Shown: positions 49,544 through 59,157 of the stretch, in pieces
How positions within the stretch are numbered: position 1 is the first letter of the stretch
How the letters are laid out: each line of letters opens with the position of its first letter
Assembly (NCBI RefSeq): GCF_000187245.1
Contig: NC_027861.1
Location: forward strand, 372,001 to 436,000
Origin: Ogataea parapolymorpha DL-1
Taxonomy: Eukaryota; Ascomycota; Pichiomycetes; Pichiales; Pichiaceae
Length of the DNA stretch: 64,000 nt
Reading direction: 5' to 3'
Program-made: the position numbers and the translations under genes
Notes under the pieces: model-generated
The model's input: the letters and a program-made list of their open reading frames with translations, nothing else
Told to the model about the DNA's origin: nothing
Databases searched by the model: none

Positions 49544-50662
49544 ATGATTAGGAGAGGTTCAGAGCTGTCCTTTCACATAGAAGACGATACATCACCGCTA
49601 CTGGAGGATGCTGTCAGAAGAGTTGACTCGGTTTTAGCTAGTCAGAACAGAGCCATATCATACCTTGTTGGCCAATATCGCAATTCAAAATGGTCTCAGG
49701 ACCATATGAAGACCGCTCTCAAGATACTGAACAATTCTTTGAATCAAGGTGGAAAGGTGATCGTTAGCGGAATTGGAAAGTCCTACAAAATTGCTAGCAA
49801 AACCGTGGCTACATTAAATTCTCTGAGTGTCCACTCTGCTTTATTGCACCCATCAGAAGCCTTGCACGGCGATTTGGGAATAATTAGAGAAGATCATCAC
49901 GACTCTCTGGTTATCATATCTGCATCTGGAAACTCTCCAGAGCTTACTACGTTACTTGAATATGTGCCAGCTTCAGTTCCTGTTGTATTGGTTACATGCA
50001 CAAAGGTGTCTGCCTTATCCAAGCATCCAAAAGTCAAAGCTCTTTTCTATGCCGAATTGCCCCCAAATGTTTCGGAGAAAAACCTTTATGGTCTTCAGGC
50101 ACCTACAATATCCACCACCATCTGTCTCACATTACTGGATGGAATTAGTATTGCCCTTTCCGAGCTACATATCAAGGATTTAGAGGTGAGGCAAAAGAGA
50201 TTCGGCGATCGACACCCCGGCGGCGCCATTGGACTTCACTACTTACAAGATCTGGATCAAACGCGGCGCCTGAGCGGGTCGAATGGGTCGAACTCTGAAT
50301 TTTCTTCGACTGAAAAGTCAGTTTCCGAGGCCTCAAGCGAATCTGTTTATGAGCAGCCCAACTTGCAGGATGACGATTTTGGAGATGCAAACGATATTTT
50401 AGAGCTGCCAGATTTGAAACTGCTGAACGAAATCAAATTATCAGTATCCAAGATTACTTTACCAAGGGTTCCTGGAGATGAGCTGGAGCTTTTGAGACTG
50501 GCATTGATGTATGACTTTCTACTGGTGATGAATGCAGACACATCTCAAGGTATCAGAACGAAGAACTTGTTGGATATCTATCGCAAAAGCAAACTACAGG
50601 AGGACTCTTGGGATGAGATCCTGTGGAAAATTAATGACTCGTTTATCAAATTAAGTTTATAA
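49544..50662 (+). CDS. KpsF/GutQ-like SIS-domain sugar-phosphate isomerase
   Basis: A 372-residue protein whose residues 60-235 match the SIS domain of arabinose-5-phosphate isomerases (KpsF/GutQ/KdsD): VSGIGKSYKIASKTVATLNS, LHPSEALHGDLGII, TISTTICLTLLDGIS and the closing RHPGGAIG. Bacterial members interconvert ribulose 5-phosphate and arabinose 5-phosphate and carry two CBS domains. Here the C-terminal 130 residues are Ser/Asp-rich and then helical, with no CBS pair. Yeasts do not make the Kdo sugar this enzyme supplies in bacteria, so the fungal substrate is open. Bacterial origin by old transfer is possible but not shown. Confidence 0.85.
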   Translation: MIRRGSELSFHIEDDTSPLLEDAVRRVDSVLASQNRAISYLVGQYRNSKWSQDHMKTALKILNNSLNQGGKVIVSGIGKSYKIASKTVATLNSLSVHSALLHPSEALHGDLGIIREDHHDSLVIISASGNSPELTTLLEYVPASVPVVLVTCTKVSALSKHPKVKALFYAELPPNVSEKNLYGLQAPTISTTICLTLLDGISIALSELHIKDLEVRQKRFGDRHPGGAIGLHYLQDLDQTRRLSGSNGSNSEFSSTEKSVSEASSESVYEQPNLQDDDFGDANDILELPDLKLLNEIKLSVSKITLPRVPGDELELLRLALMYDFLLVMNADTSQGIRTKNLLDIYRKSKLQEDSWDEILWKINDSFIKLSL

Positions 50663-50946
50663 ATAAAGGTTTATACATGATACAACTCTAACGACGCGTC
50701 TGCCGTCCGAGATATCTCGTTCGCTAAATTTCCTGTTTTGGTTTTTTTTTCATACGCCAACGTTATTATGGAGAAAAGTGTCTCAGGTTTAAATTAGCGT
50801 GTTCGAAAGAAAAATATTGATTTAAACCATACAATCATTAAAATAAGAGACAACGAATCGACTGAAATCTCGCATCACTTTGAACTACAATATATCAAAA
50901 ATTCACTGGTACTTAAAGTTCAAATAGTACAAGAAATCGCAAAAGA
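50663..50946. other. Intergenic region upstream of BEM1
   Basis: 284 bases with a T8 tract at about 50742 and AT-rich sequence before the BEM1 ATG. No gene recognised. Confidence 0.4.
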
Positions 50947-52734
50947 ATGTCTGGATTCTTTAAAAGAAGTTCCAAAGATCGAAAAGACAAAGCGTCAGTG
51001 AGCCGAGTCTCATCCACCTCATCGACAGTATCCGTAAATGCTGGTTTAGGATCCAGTCGTTTGTCAAATTCGCTAAATGCTCCCACCAAGGTCATTCAAG
51101 CAATGAGCTCTTACATAGCGCAGGTACCTGGTGAACTAAGCTTTAAATCTGGCGATTTTTTTTATGTGAATCAGCAAGTTGATCACAACGATACTTACGT
51201 TGAAGCGCATGATCCTGTGAGAAATATCAAGGGTAGAGTACCTGCGTCACATTTCAAGTTTTTTGATAAAACACACAAACCTACTGGTGAAAGTCCTTCC
51301 TCCAGTGCCAGTGCAAGCCCTATGGTTCCAAACAATTTCTCACCTACAACAAGCGTCAAAAAAAAGGTTTCTCCTCAGCCATCACTTTATGGAAGGTTAC
51401 TGTACGACTTCAAAGCAGAAAGACAAGATGAGCTTGACGTGTCAGCCGGAGACAGTATTATCATTTGTGCTCACCACGAGTATGAGTGGTTCATAGGAAA
51501 GTTTTTTGACAAAATAGGCGAACCTGGACTCGTTCCCGTTAGCTATGTCCAGCTTTTCGATATCACATCCAAAGTGCCGTACTCGGGTTCAGCAAAAGAT
51601 ATTATCGACAGAGAAAGAATACCCACTATCGAGGAATGGAAAGCAATTAAGAACCGCCACAAAGCAAGCGCAAGAACAGTTGGAATGGCTGCTCAACGAA
51701 ATGATTTATCTAGGTCGTCTTCCGCTAACAGAAGTCGAGCAACGGAGCCAACCCCTGCTTATGCAATCGACGTAAACATAGAATCGTTTTCTTGCACTAA
51801 CGGGAAGTACTGGTACCTAGTTCGAGTGATTTTCAATAATGGCGTTGTGAGAAGCCTGTGCCGCTACTACGAAGACTTTTTCAACTTCCATCAAAATGTC
51901 CTCAATACTTGGCCTAAAGAAGGAGGAAAGTTTGACACCAAGGATAAGAGAGATAGAATAATCCCATTTATTCCTGGTCCCTTGATGGAAGTCAGCGAAA
52001 GCCTCTGTCACAAGCGCCTTGTTGATTTGGATGTTTATCTCAAAGGGCTAATCCAACTCCCGGACTATATCTCCAAGAGTGTGCTAGTGAATTCTTTCTT
52101 CGAGATATATGATGGTGATCAAGAATTCACCAACACCGAAGGAATTCAGAAAATACCTATCCAGCCCCTAAGAAGTCCTCCCAACATGATAATTCTCAAC
52201 AAGACTGACTCTTCAGAAGGCCATCCTCATCACAGCACAAGAAATTCACAATATCAACAAGATAGATTGTCACACTACGAAAGAACAAATTCAAACAATC
52301 GCTCAAACAGCGTACAGATGCAGCAGCAACAGCGACGGATGTCCTCAATGTCATCTTCGTCATCATCTATGAGAGTAATTTCAAATCCTTCAAACAATGG
52401 CATTCATTACATTTCGAATAGCAGTGTAAATACCCCAAACGAGCAAACGTCAGAGACTGTAAACAAGATCAAACTGAAATTTTACTACAAAGACGACATT
52501 TTTGCAATCGTGGTTCCCGAAAACATAGCTTTGGCAAATTTGCGGAAACTCATTGTTCCTAGGATTGACGAGTTCAATGAGCCCAATGCAGATCAGAAAC
52601 TGAAGCTCGTTCCCAAAAACACAAATAATGCAAACCAGTCGGAGTTCCATCCAGGCGACGTGATCTCTTCTGACTCCGAATTATGGAGTTCCCCCAACTT
52701 TTGCGACAAGGGCAAGTTTTTGGTCGTTCTTTAA
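50947..52734 (+). CDS. BEM1: Polarity scaffold Bem1
   Basis: Links Cdc24, Cdc42 and PAK kinases at sites of growth. The 595-residue protein has all four domains in order. SH3-1 is at about 45-105 (VIQAMSSYIAQVPGELSFKSGDFFYV). SH3-2 is at about 148-205 (LYDFKAERQDELDVSAGD). The PX domain is at about 275-395 (RYYEDFFNFHQNVL; IIPFIPGPL). A C-terminal PB1 domain is at about 510-595 (KIKLKFYYKDDIFAIVV), which binds Cdc24. A Ser/Asn/Gln-rich linker separates PX and PB1. Length is close to yeast Bem1 (551). Confidence 0.96.
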   Translation: MSGFFKRSSKDRKDKASVSRVSSTSSTVSVNAGLGSSRLSNSLNAPTKVIQAMSSYIAQVPGELSFKSGDFFYVNQQVDHNDTYVEAHDPVRNIKGRVPASHFKFFDKTHKPTGESPSSSASASPMVPNNFSPTTSVKKKVSPQPSLYGRLLYDFKAERQDELDVSAGDSIIICAHHEYEWFIGKFFDKIGEPGLVPVSYVQLFDITSKVPYSGSAKDIIDRERIPTIEEWKAIKNRHKASARTVGMAAQRNDLSRSSSANRSRATEPTPAYAIDVNIESFSCTNGKYWYLVRVIFNNGVVRSLCRYYEDFFNFHQNVLNTWPKEGGKFDTKDKRDRIIPFIPGPLMEVSESLCHKRLVDLDVYLKGLIQLPDYISKSVLVNSFFEIYDGDQEFTNTEGIQKIPIQPLRSPPNMIILNKTDSSEGHPHHSTRNSQYQQDRLSHYERTNSNNRSNSVQMQQQQRRMSSMSSSSSSMRVISNPSNNGIHYISNSSVNTPNEQTSETVNKIKLKFYYKDDIFAIVVPENIALANLRKLIVPRIDEFNEPNADQKLKLVPKNTNNANQSEFHPGDVISSDSELWSSPNFCDKGKFLVVL

Positions 52735-52767
52735 GTGCAGTTTTTTGTGTAAGCTATGTACATTCTA

Positions 52768-54717
52768 TTAATTAAACCCATAAAGTTTCTTCCTCTTTTC
52801 AGACTTGGCACTATAGGCACGGAGAAGACGTTGCAAATGAGATGCGTTTTGGTCCATATAAGCCTTTTCAGTGTTTTCGCGGTTCACCGGATGATCCTGC
52901 AAATTCGAAGCAGCCTCGGTAACATATGTATTGTAACATTGTTTGATTTTCTGCGGATTGAAAATACGGTTGATATGATATTTCACTTCCCATGTGTTGT
53001 CTTGAGGTTTGTCCAAAATATCAATAGGGGGAGTAGGATATTTGCCACGGAATCGTTTCCCATTGAAATAATGTGTCGCCGTGATTCTGAACATCAAACA
53101 TTTGCTTGGGTCATCAATACAAGAATCAAGGATCTCCTTATTTAGGGAAAGCATACGCTTGTGATGAAGCGATCTTGACTCTGCCATTCTAATGATGCGT
53201 TCCATTGGCAGCTCGTCTTTCTGCGTGGCGGCCAAATCCTCCTTATCGAGTGTAACAATATCGTCGGCAAGCGTACTGAGATTTTTTAGCATGCCTTCGT
53301 CCACAACCGTAGCAATGACATCCAAATAAGTTCCAAGGAAATTTCTGTCGCATTTTGTGATCAAACGGAAAGGCTTATTGTCTGTTTGTTTCGTAATAAG
53401 ATCTAAAACGGTTTGCCAAATTTCCATGGAAACACGGAATTCAAAATCTGCCATGAAAGAGGACAAAGCTTCTCTTTTTGTTTGCCAATGATTACCAAAA
53501 TCGTTGACGACATCATCGTAATTTTGTTTCGACTTTCCAGGACCATCGTACCCATGGAATATATGATCTATTTCTGTTGTAGGCAGATACTGGAATCCGA
53601 AGAATCTTCTCATATTATGGTATGCAATGAAAATACCATCCATGTTACCAATGCGCGCCTGCATGCTGTATTTCCATAAACCTGTTCTAACCAGATCAAA
53701 CAGTTCACGTTCAAAGCTTTCATAAAGTCCAGTACTTCTGGTGATCTCGTAATTTGTGAGATGATAATTATTATAGTTGATATCATGCCTCACTGCACAA
53801 ACGGCACGAGTTTTGAGGTCAAAAATACCCGTGCCTGGCAGCTTGTCACTTTTGGCGTCAGATTGAGATCTCATCAAGAAACTACCAATCCTGGCGTACT
53901 GATAATTGTTAGGCAGAGGAGCTGGGCTTTCCTTTGAGTCGGAGTTTTTGAGAAATTTCTCAAACTCCTCTGTTTCAGCGGTCAACATGAGCTCGAGTTC
54001 ATGCCCGAGCAACGAAAGTGCAATCTCGGTATCCGTGGATCTATCCGCGTCCACTGATAGAATCCCACTGCCTTTGGGAGCGATCACAGTGAAAGCGGCA
54101 CATTTCATACTTTTCGAGAATATTGTTGTTGAGGAGAATTCCTGTGAGAAACTGCTTGTGTGGCATGGGCGGTAGTTACTGAGTAACATGTGAAAATGTT
54201 TCAATGTACTCGTCATCGATGAGGTAGAAGAGAAATACTTGATGCTTTTCTGATTTTCATTTGACGACGCATTGAGCTCCTCTCCAATCTTCACCATCAA
54301 GGGGTCTTTGTTTGGTGGAACAAAACCAGCAATAAGGTCAAACCTGAAGTCATCTATACTTGGTATGTCCTTCAAGTCAGAGGAAAAATTGTACTTTCTC
54401 GTCCTTGGATCCTGCATATAATGCACACCTGGCGAAAATAAAACTCTATCAAGGTTATGGCATAAATCGGGAATCTCTGAGTTTGGTGCACAGTACTTGG
54501 GCAATGGGTTGTACTTAGACGCATCTTCCAAGTTCGTGGAGTACTGATATATCTTTCTATGTGGGCCTGATCTAATGCTTTTGTGGAGTCTTTTGACATC
54601 TTGCTTGAGTCTAGTCTTTTTCTTTTTGGAAGAATTTTGGAGTTCTTTTGAATTACTTGCATAGCCCCTACAAGCCCATAAGATTGGCCTTTGTAACAGG
54701 CAATATTTCCTAATCAT
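52768..54717 (-). CDS. PET127: Mitochondrial RNA-processing factor Pet127
   Basis: A 649-residue protein of the Pet127 family (800 in S. cerevisiae), a mitochondrial membrane-associated factor for 5' end processing and turnover of mitochondrial RNAs. The N-terminus (MIRKYCLLQRPILWACRGYA) is a basic presequence. The body keeps the family strings LFSPGVHYMQDPRTRKYNF, DLIAGFVPPNKDPLM and, later, GSFLMRSQSDAKSDKLPGTG and FDLKTRAVCAVRHDINYNNY. Upstream of the start lies a run of T and TATATATA (about 54783). It converges with BEM1 33 bases away. Confidence 0.9.
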   Translation of the reverse strand: MIRKYCLLQRPILWACRGYASNSKELQNSSKKKKTRLKQDVKRLHKSIRSGPHRKIYQYSTNLEDASKYNPLPKYCAPNSEIPDLCHNLDRVLFSPGVHYMQDPRTRKYNFSSDLKDIPSIDDFRFDLIAGFVPPNKDPLMVKIGEELNASSNENQKSIKYFSSTSSMTSTLKHFHMLLSNYRPCHTSSFSQEFSSTTIFSKSMKCAAFTVIAPKGSGILSVDADRSTDTEIALSLLGHELELMLTAETEEFEKFLKNSDSKESPAPLPNNYQYARIGSFLMRSQSDAKSDKLPGTGIFDLKTRAVCAVRHDINYNNYHLTNYEITRSTGLYESFERELFDLVRTGLWKYSMQARIGNMDGIFIAYHNMRRFFGFQYLPTTEIDHIFHGYDGPGKSKQNYDDVVNDFGNHWQTKREALSSFMADFEFRVSMEIWQTVLDLITKQTDNKPFRLITKCDRNFLGTYLDVIATVVDEGMLKNLSTLADDIVTLDKEDLAATQKDELPMERIIRMAESRSLHHKRMLSLNKEILDSCIDDPSKCLMFRITATHYFNGKRFRGKYPTPPIDILDKPQDNTWEVKYHINRIFNPQKIKQCYNTYVTEAASNLQDHPVNRENTEKAYMDQNASHLQRLLRAYSAKSEKRKKLYGFN

Positions 54718-54828
54718 GAGGGGCTACAATATTTCTGAAATTTTTTTTTTTTTTTTCAATATGTAATTTTGGGCCTTAAAAGTATATATATTGATTGTAT
54801 GGAAGAAAGAGAATGATATGAATGTCTA

Positions 54829-56160
54829 TTAAATAAGCAAAGCAGACAAAATCATCAAAATAGAGTAGAATGTGCTTGCTTGCATTTGGGTACCAACACC
54901 TCTTGATGAGGAAGAAGAGGTTGTAGGGGATGAAGAAGATGAGGATGCTCTTGTCGACGATTGCGAAGCAGTGGAAGAGTCGGTTGGGGTCGCAGATTGA
55001 GAACTGACACTGGAAAGATCGTCATAGTCGCAAGACTCTTGCGTTTCGGCTTCAAAACCATAACCTGCACCAGCACCATTTTCAAAATAAGTTTGAGCAT
55101 CCTCTGGAGTATCTGGAACCGTGATTGTGAAGTTCCAATCAGTTGGGCACTCGGAAGGCTTGTAAGACGTAGAGTACCCTCCACTTCCTTGAGGATCAGA
55201 TGTAGAATTCAGCATGGATCTCAGGTTCTTATAGTCGTCCAAAGTGGAGACAGAATCTCCGTCGATCTCGACAAGTCCGTAGTCTGAATCTTCTTGCGAA
55301 TACTCATAGACCAATCCGCCAGAAAAAACTGAAGACATCTGAGTAGAATAGATAGAAGCGACCTCGGAAAATTGTCTGGTACCTTGAGTGTTGCAACCGT
55401 ACTCAGAAAGGAACATAGGAACCGAGTAACCGGAGTACATTTTCACCTTCTCTGAATATCCTGACTGAGTGAAGGAGGAGTGACCACACCAAGAATAGTC
55501 GTTAACACCGAGCATATCAATTCTGGCAGTTGAATCATTTCCGCAATTCAAATACTTTGCTAGTTCTAATCTCACCGAGGAAACATCCGCAGCCGAGTAA
55601 CCCACAGGGATCTGTCTATAATTTCTCGCCTTGATGTACTTTTTAAGATCTCTAACAGTAGCCTTGATGTAGGGAGCAGTAAACAAAACGTCTTCATTGT
55701 TGACCACCTCGTTTCCTGCGAAAAAGCCCAGGACATTAGTGTAGTTAGCAAAGGCGTCGACTGTAGCAAAAATGTTTTGCAAAAAGTCCGCATTGTACGA
55801 ACAACCTGGGTTACTTCTCGAAATCGATGTTCCCGGGGTAGTGACGTCCAAGATCAAGTAAATTCCTGCATCTGCAAGCTTCTCCATACACTCAAAATGA
55901 CTCAAGGTATTGTCCACCGAGTAAACTCTAATGGTATTCAAACCAAGATCCTTGAAGTAAGGGATATCTCTGGAACAGACTTCAACATCTGCCAGAGGAT
56001 CAGTAAGGTTTGAAGATCCACCGGGCTGATAATCAACACCCCTTATATAAAACCTCTCGCCCGTTTCAGAATTTAAAAAAGCATTTCCGGTTACATTGAT
56101 AGCAGGCAATGATGCTGCGACAGATCCGATGAGGAGCGAGAGCAAGAACGAGTATTTCAT
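54829..56160 (-). CDS. GAS5: GPI-anchored GH72 1,3-beta-glucanosyltransferase, Gas5-like
   Basis: Elongates cell-wall beta-1,3-glucan at the cell surface. The 443-residue protein has a signal peptide (1-16), the GH72 domain with catalytic acid Glu151 (FFAGNEVVN) and nucleophile Glu253 (FLSEYGC), then a Ser/Thr-rich stalk (about 380-420). The end is hydrophobic (TFYSILMILSALLI), preceded by small residues, as for a GPI signal. There is no Cys-rich CBM43/X8 module, which places it in the Gas3/4/5 subgroup. Gas5 is the usual vegetative member, hence the tentative symbol. Confidence 0.88.
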   Translation of the reverse strand: MKYSFLLSLLIGSVAASLPAINVTGNAFLNSETGERFYIRGVDYQPGGSSNLTDPLADVEVCSRDIPYFKDLGLNTIRVYSVDNTLSHFECMEKLADAGIYLILDVTTPGTSISRSNPGCSYNADFLQNIFATVDAFANYTNVLGFFAGNEVVNNEDVLFTAPYIKATVRDLKKYIKARNYRQIPVGYSAADVSSVRLELAKYLNCGNDSTARIDMLGVNDYSWCGHSSFTQSGYSEKVKMYSGYSVPMFLSEYGCNTQGTRQFSEVASIYSTQMSSVFSGGLVYEYSQEDSDYGLVEIDGDSVSTLDDYKNLRSMLNSTSDPQGSGGYSTSYKPSECPTDWNFTITVPDTPEDAQTYFENGAGAGYGFEAETQESCDYDDLSSVSSQSATPTDSSTASQSSTRASSSSSSPTTSSSSSRGVGTQMQASTFYSILMILSALLI

Positions 56161-56283
56161 ATTCGGTATATTTCAAAACTTTTTCAAGGTAACTATTTAT
56201 TTATTTGTTTATTGAACTTGCATAAAAATACCGAAATTTTCAGATTTGGAAGATTCCATGATATGCAGCCCAAAAACTGAAAC

Positions 56284-57911
56284 TCAATTTTTTTCGAGAG
56301 AATACTCAGTTTCTTGAGATTTCGACGTGGTTGGTGCAAGCCCCTCCAAGTCGAGGTCATGTACATCATTCTTCAAGTCCACTTCCACCAGAGATGGAGA
56401 AGCTGACTCTTTTGTGGTTCCGATCCCCGCATCGTCAACTTCAAGATCTGGCCTATCTTCGTTCACATCCTCAGTATCTTCGTCGTGAAGAATGTTCTCG
56501 TGTTGCTCTTCCTCTAAGTTTCCTGTTTGTTGAGCTTCAGTTGTTGAGCTATCACTGTCTTTATCTTCATCAACCGGAAGCAAAGGATGATTTTGTAGCT
56601 CATCATCCGAGTTTACAAGCTTCCTCAAGTCGATACCCCACGACGTTGTCACAATGATGTTGAGCTTATTTCCAAGTGTCTCGTCATTGACTTGTACGCT
56701 GTCTTTCACACGAGATGGTAGTTTGCGCCCTCTGGGCCCTTTGACCCTCCCTTTCCTCACATCTGCAACGTGATCAGTAGCATCATCATTTTCAGGCTTC
56801 GTGAAGGGCATTCCTGGCACGGAAATTCCAGGAAATGCCATACCAGGCAAAGGAAATCCCATAAGAGGCTTTCTTGCATGCTGGGAGCCGGTGTCAGAAG
56901 GCTCAGAATCATCAGCTGCTTGTGAAGGTCTCTTTGTTGGAAGAGGAGGTTTTGGCTTAAACATCCCCATATCTTGCTGCTGTCTTTCAGCGAGCATTTG
57001 CTGAAAGGCTGCAATCTTAGAAGACGGCTTCTTAGGAACTGCAGGCTTATTCGATTCTGTTGAACTCCGAGGCGAAATACCCAAAGACACATCGGATGAC
57101 CTTTTGGGGATCGAGTCATCGGCAGGCTCCAGGATGTTTAGGTTGGAAGCAGGATCAGACACTAAAACGTTTAATTTGGGTAATTGATGATCCTCATCCG
57201 GTGTAGATTCCTCGTTCTTGAGTGGTTCTGGCCCATTAAGAGTAGAGTTGCTTTTTTCTTTTGTGACAGGGGATTCTTGTTCAGGCGATAGCTCGCCCTT
57301 AGTCTCATTTGAATTATTTCCAACAGCCTCTGCCATTCCAGAGGTTCGGTTCCTACTCTCGTCCACCGTTGTTTCTTCAGTGGTCTCATTTGCCTGCGCT
57401 GTAACTGACGAAATAGGCTCTAGACATTCAGTTTCATTCGCTGCTTCGTGCGATTGTGCATCTTTCGGGTCTCCGTCAAGTTCACCAACGTTGTCAGTCT
57501 CCTCGTTTTTCGGAACGCTCTCCCTTTCTCCTTTCTTCGTTAGCTCTGGACTCTGAGCGTATATATCCAAGACATTTTGGTACGTTGGCGTTTTGGGAGG
57601 AGGTTCCACCATGGAGTCTGTTTTAATGTGGTCCAGAGTGGCCGCTTTTCGAGGCCTTGTCGCTGGAACAGCTGGTACTGGCGGGTTTTCAGCCTCAAGA
57701 GAACCTTTGCTGCTTTTTGTATCTCCATCGTCCTTCGGCTTTGGCCTCGTGGAAGGCACCGCTGGAATTTCTAATTCGGGCAAACCGGAGGATTCCGACC
57801 TTCTTGGGCGCGAGCTTGGAACCTTAGGCACGTCAGTTTCTCGGCCTGGTCTCTTAATTGTTAGAATCATGCAAATATACTTACATGGCTAGGAACAGGT
57901 GGCACGTCCAT
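56284..57911 (-). CDS. AIM21: Actin-patch protein Aim21 (with a 32-base intron)
   Basis: A 531-residue disordered protein related to Aim21, which controls barbed-end actin assembly at endocytic patches. Exon 1 (57885-57911) encodes MDVPPVPSH and exon 2 (56284-57852) continues RPGRETD. The joined residues form PPVPSHRP, the first of four [PA]xVPxxRP units (then PKVPSSRP, PAVPSTRP, PAVPATRP), proof from content that the splice is right. Later come PKPPLPTKRPS (SH3-binding type), RKGRVKGPRGRKLPSRV (the Aim21 core) and an acidic C-terminus. Unspliced, the ATG frame stops after 14 codons. Confidence 0.82.
57853..57884 (-). other. AIM21 intron, 32 nt
   Basis: The donor is GTAAGT, the branch site TTCTAAC and the acceptor AAG, all inside 32 bases. 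The branch A is the 24th base of the intron and 8 bases before its end. Phase 0. Confidence 0.8.
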
Positions 57912-58107
57912 ATTATTTTACTTCGCGACTAAGCAATCCGGTTCATTTATACACATCGCTACACACCAACACCAACAACATAAACGTACAGATGTTCTGT
58001 AGCATTTACTATGCAAACAAACTAGAGAGCATCTAAGGTTACTTTAAAGCCAATTACTATCAAGTCCCGGCGCAGACGGGGCAAGACAAACCGTTAGTTC
58101 TTTGTTC
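57912..58107. other. Intergenic region AIM21 / NTF2
   Basis: 196 bases upstream of AIM21 and downstream of NTF2. It holds a short CA-rich stretch (ACACCAACACCAACAAC near 57963) and no gene. Confidence 0.35.
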
Positions 58108-58539
58108 TTAAGCGTAATTGAGTCTAAAGATATCATTCAGGACGTAGTAAGAGCCTGCATCCGGAATGAGATGGAAGACCTGAGAATATCTCTGGGTATT
58201 TTGTTCGTCATCAATCAGAAGCTCACCAGTAACCATAACAAGAACGTCTCCATTTTCGGATGCAGGCTGAGCATCAAGGGTGGATATTCTGTGAGCCACC
58301 TTGTTGAAACCAAGGGATGTGAGTTTTTCAATGATGTTGCGAGCACCTTGAATTTGGGAAGACTCAAAAGTGAGCATAGAGTGTTCTCTCTAAACGTTGT
58401 TAGGATTGAATTCAAACGCCAACAAATGTGGCTAAAAAGTACTTACATAAAGATTTCCCAGTTGAGATCTGTCCTTGTCAAATTGATCGTAATAGAAGCT
58501 GCAAAACTGTTGAGCCAAAGCGTTAAAATCAACCGACAT
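58108..58539 (-). CDS. NTF2: Nuclear transport factor 2 (one intron)
   Basis: Imports Ran-GDP into the nucleus by binding FxFG nucleoporins. The 124-residue protein is encoded by exon 1 (58447-58539: [20 protein letters not shown]..., 31 codons) and exon 2 (58108-58389). The join [15 protein letters not shown] matches the family exactly, and [20 protein letters not shown] and [20 protein letters not shown] are diagnostic. Length is near that of yeast Ntf2 (125). The partner nucleoporin NSP1 is at 31.8-33.8 kb in this window. Confidence 0.96.
58390..58446 (-). other. NTF2 intron, 57 nt
   Basis: Donor GTAAGT, branch site TCCTAAC, acceptor TTTAG, in phase 0 between Tyr31 and Arg32. Confidence 0.95.
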
Positions 58540-58591
58540 TGTTGGAGTTGATGAGTTTTGTTTTACAAATTTTTTCTAGAGCAGGCTTCCC

Positions 58592-59098
58592 TCAATTTCT
58601 ATTATTTCCTACCCTGACACCAACCGCTTCCAAAATACAAAGTTTGTCCTCATTGATTTGTCTGTAGCTTGGAGGCAATTCGTACTCTTTCAAGGTGCCA
58701 CTTTCGATGGTCACTCTTGTAAAGGGCGGTACTAGGTAGTTTGCTGGAATTCTAACGTGGTCTTCGATTACACAACAGTCTCTGATAACACATCCTGGCT
58801 CCAAAATACAACCAGACCCTACATCCACTCTGCTGCCTATTGCTGCACCAGATCCAATGGTACTTTTGGAGCCGATTCGTGTGTAAGACCCTAATTTCAC
58901 TTCTGCTTTCGAAGAGTCGACTGTTACAAATGGCTCTAGGAAAGAGTTCTTTCCAACCTTGATTGAATTGAGTTGAGCATTCAGATGACAATGCTCACAA
59001 ATCGTGCACCGGCCAGCCAGTGAAATCTGCTTCAACCCTTTAATCTTACAGGTTTTATGTAGTCGATTTTTTGAAGATGTCTCAACCCATTGATCCAT
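58592..59098 (-). CDS. Dynactin subunit p25 (DCTN5)-like left-handed beta-helix protein
   Basis: A 168-residue protein built of hexapeptide repeats ([LIV]-G-x4), for example VGKNSFLEP, LGSYTRIGSKSTIGSGAAIGS and VGSGCILEPGCVI. The end RDCCVIEDHVRIPANYLVPPFTRV and the YELPPSY tail match p25 of the dynactin pointed-end complex rather than an acyltransferase, and no catalytic His is evident. In filamentous fungi p25 lets dynein carry early endosomes. S. cerevisiae lacks a clear p25, so its presence here is informative about the lineage. Confidence 0.78.
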   Translation of the reverse strand: MDQWVETSSKNRLHKTCKIKGLKQISLAGRCTICEHCHLNAQLNSIKVGKNSFLEPFVTVDSSKAEVKLGSYTRIGSKSTIGSGAAIGSRVDVGSGCILEPGCVIRDCCVIEDHVRIPANYLVPPFTRVTIESGTLKEYELPPSYRQINEDKLCILEAVGVRVGNNRN

Positions 59099-59157
59099 TA
59101 CTTTAGTTATTTAATTAATCGCAATTTTCAAAATTTTAAAGATACAAAGCTAATAGT

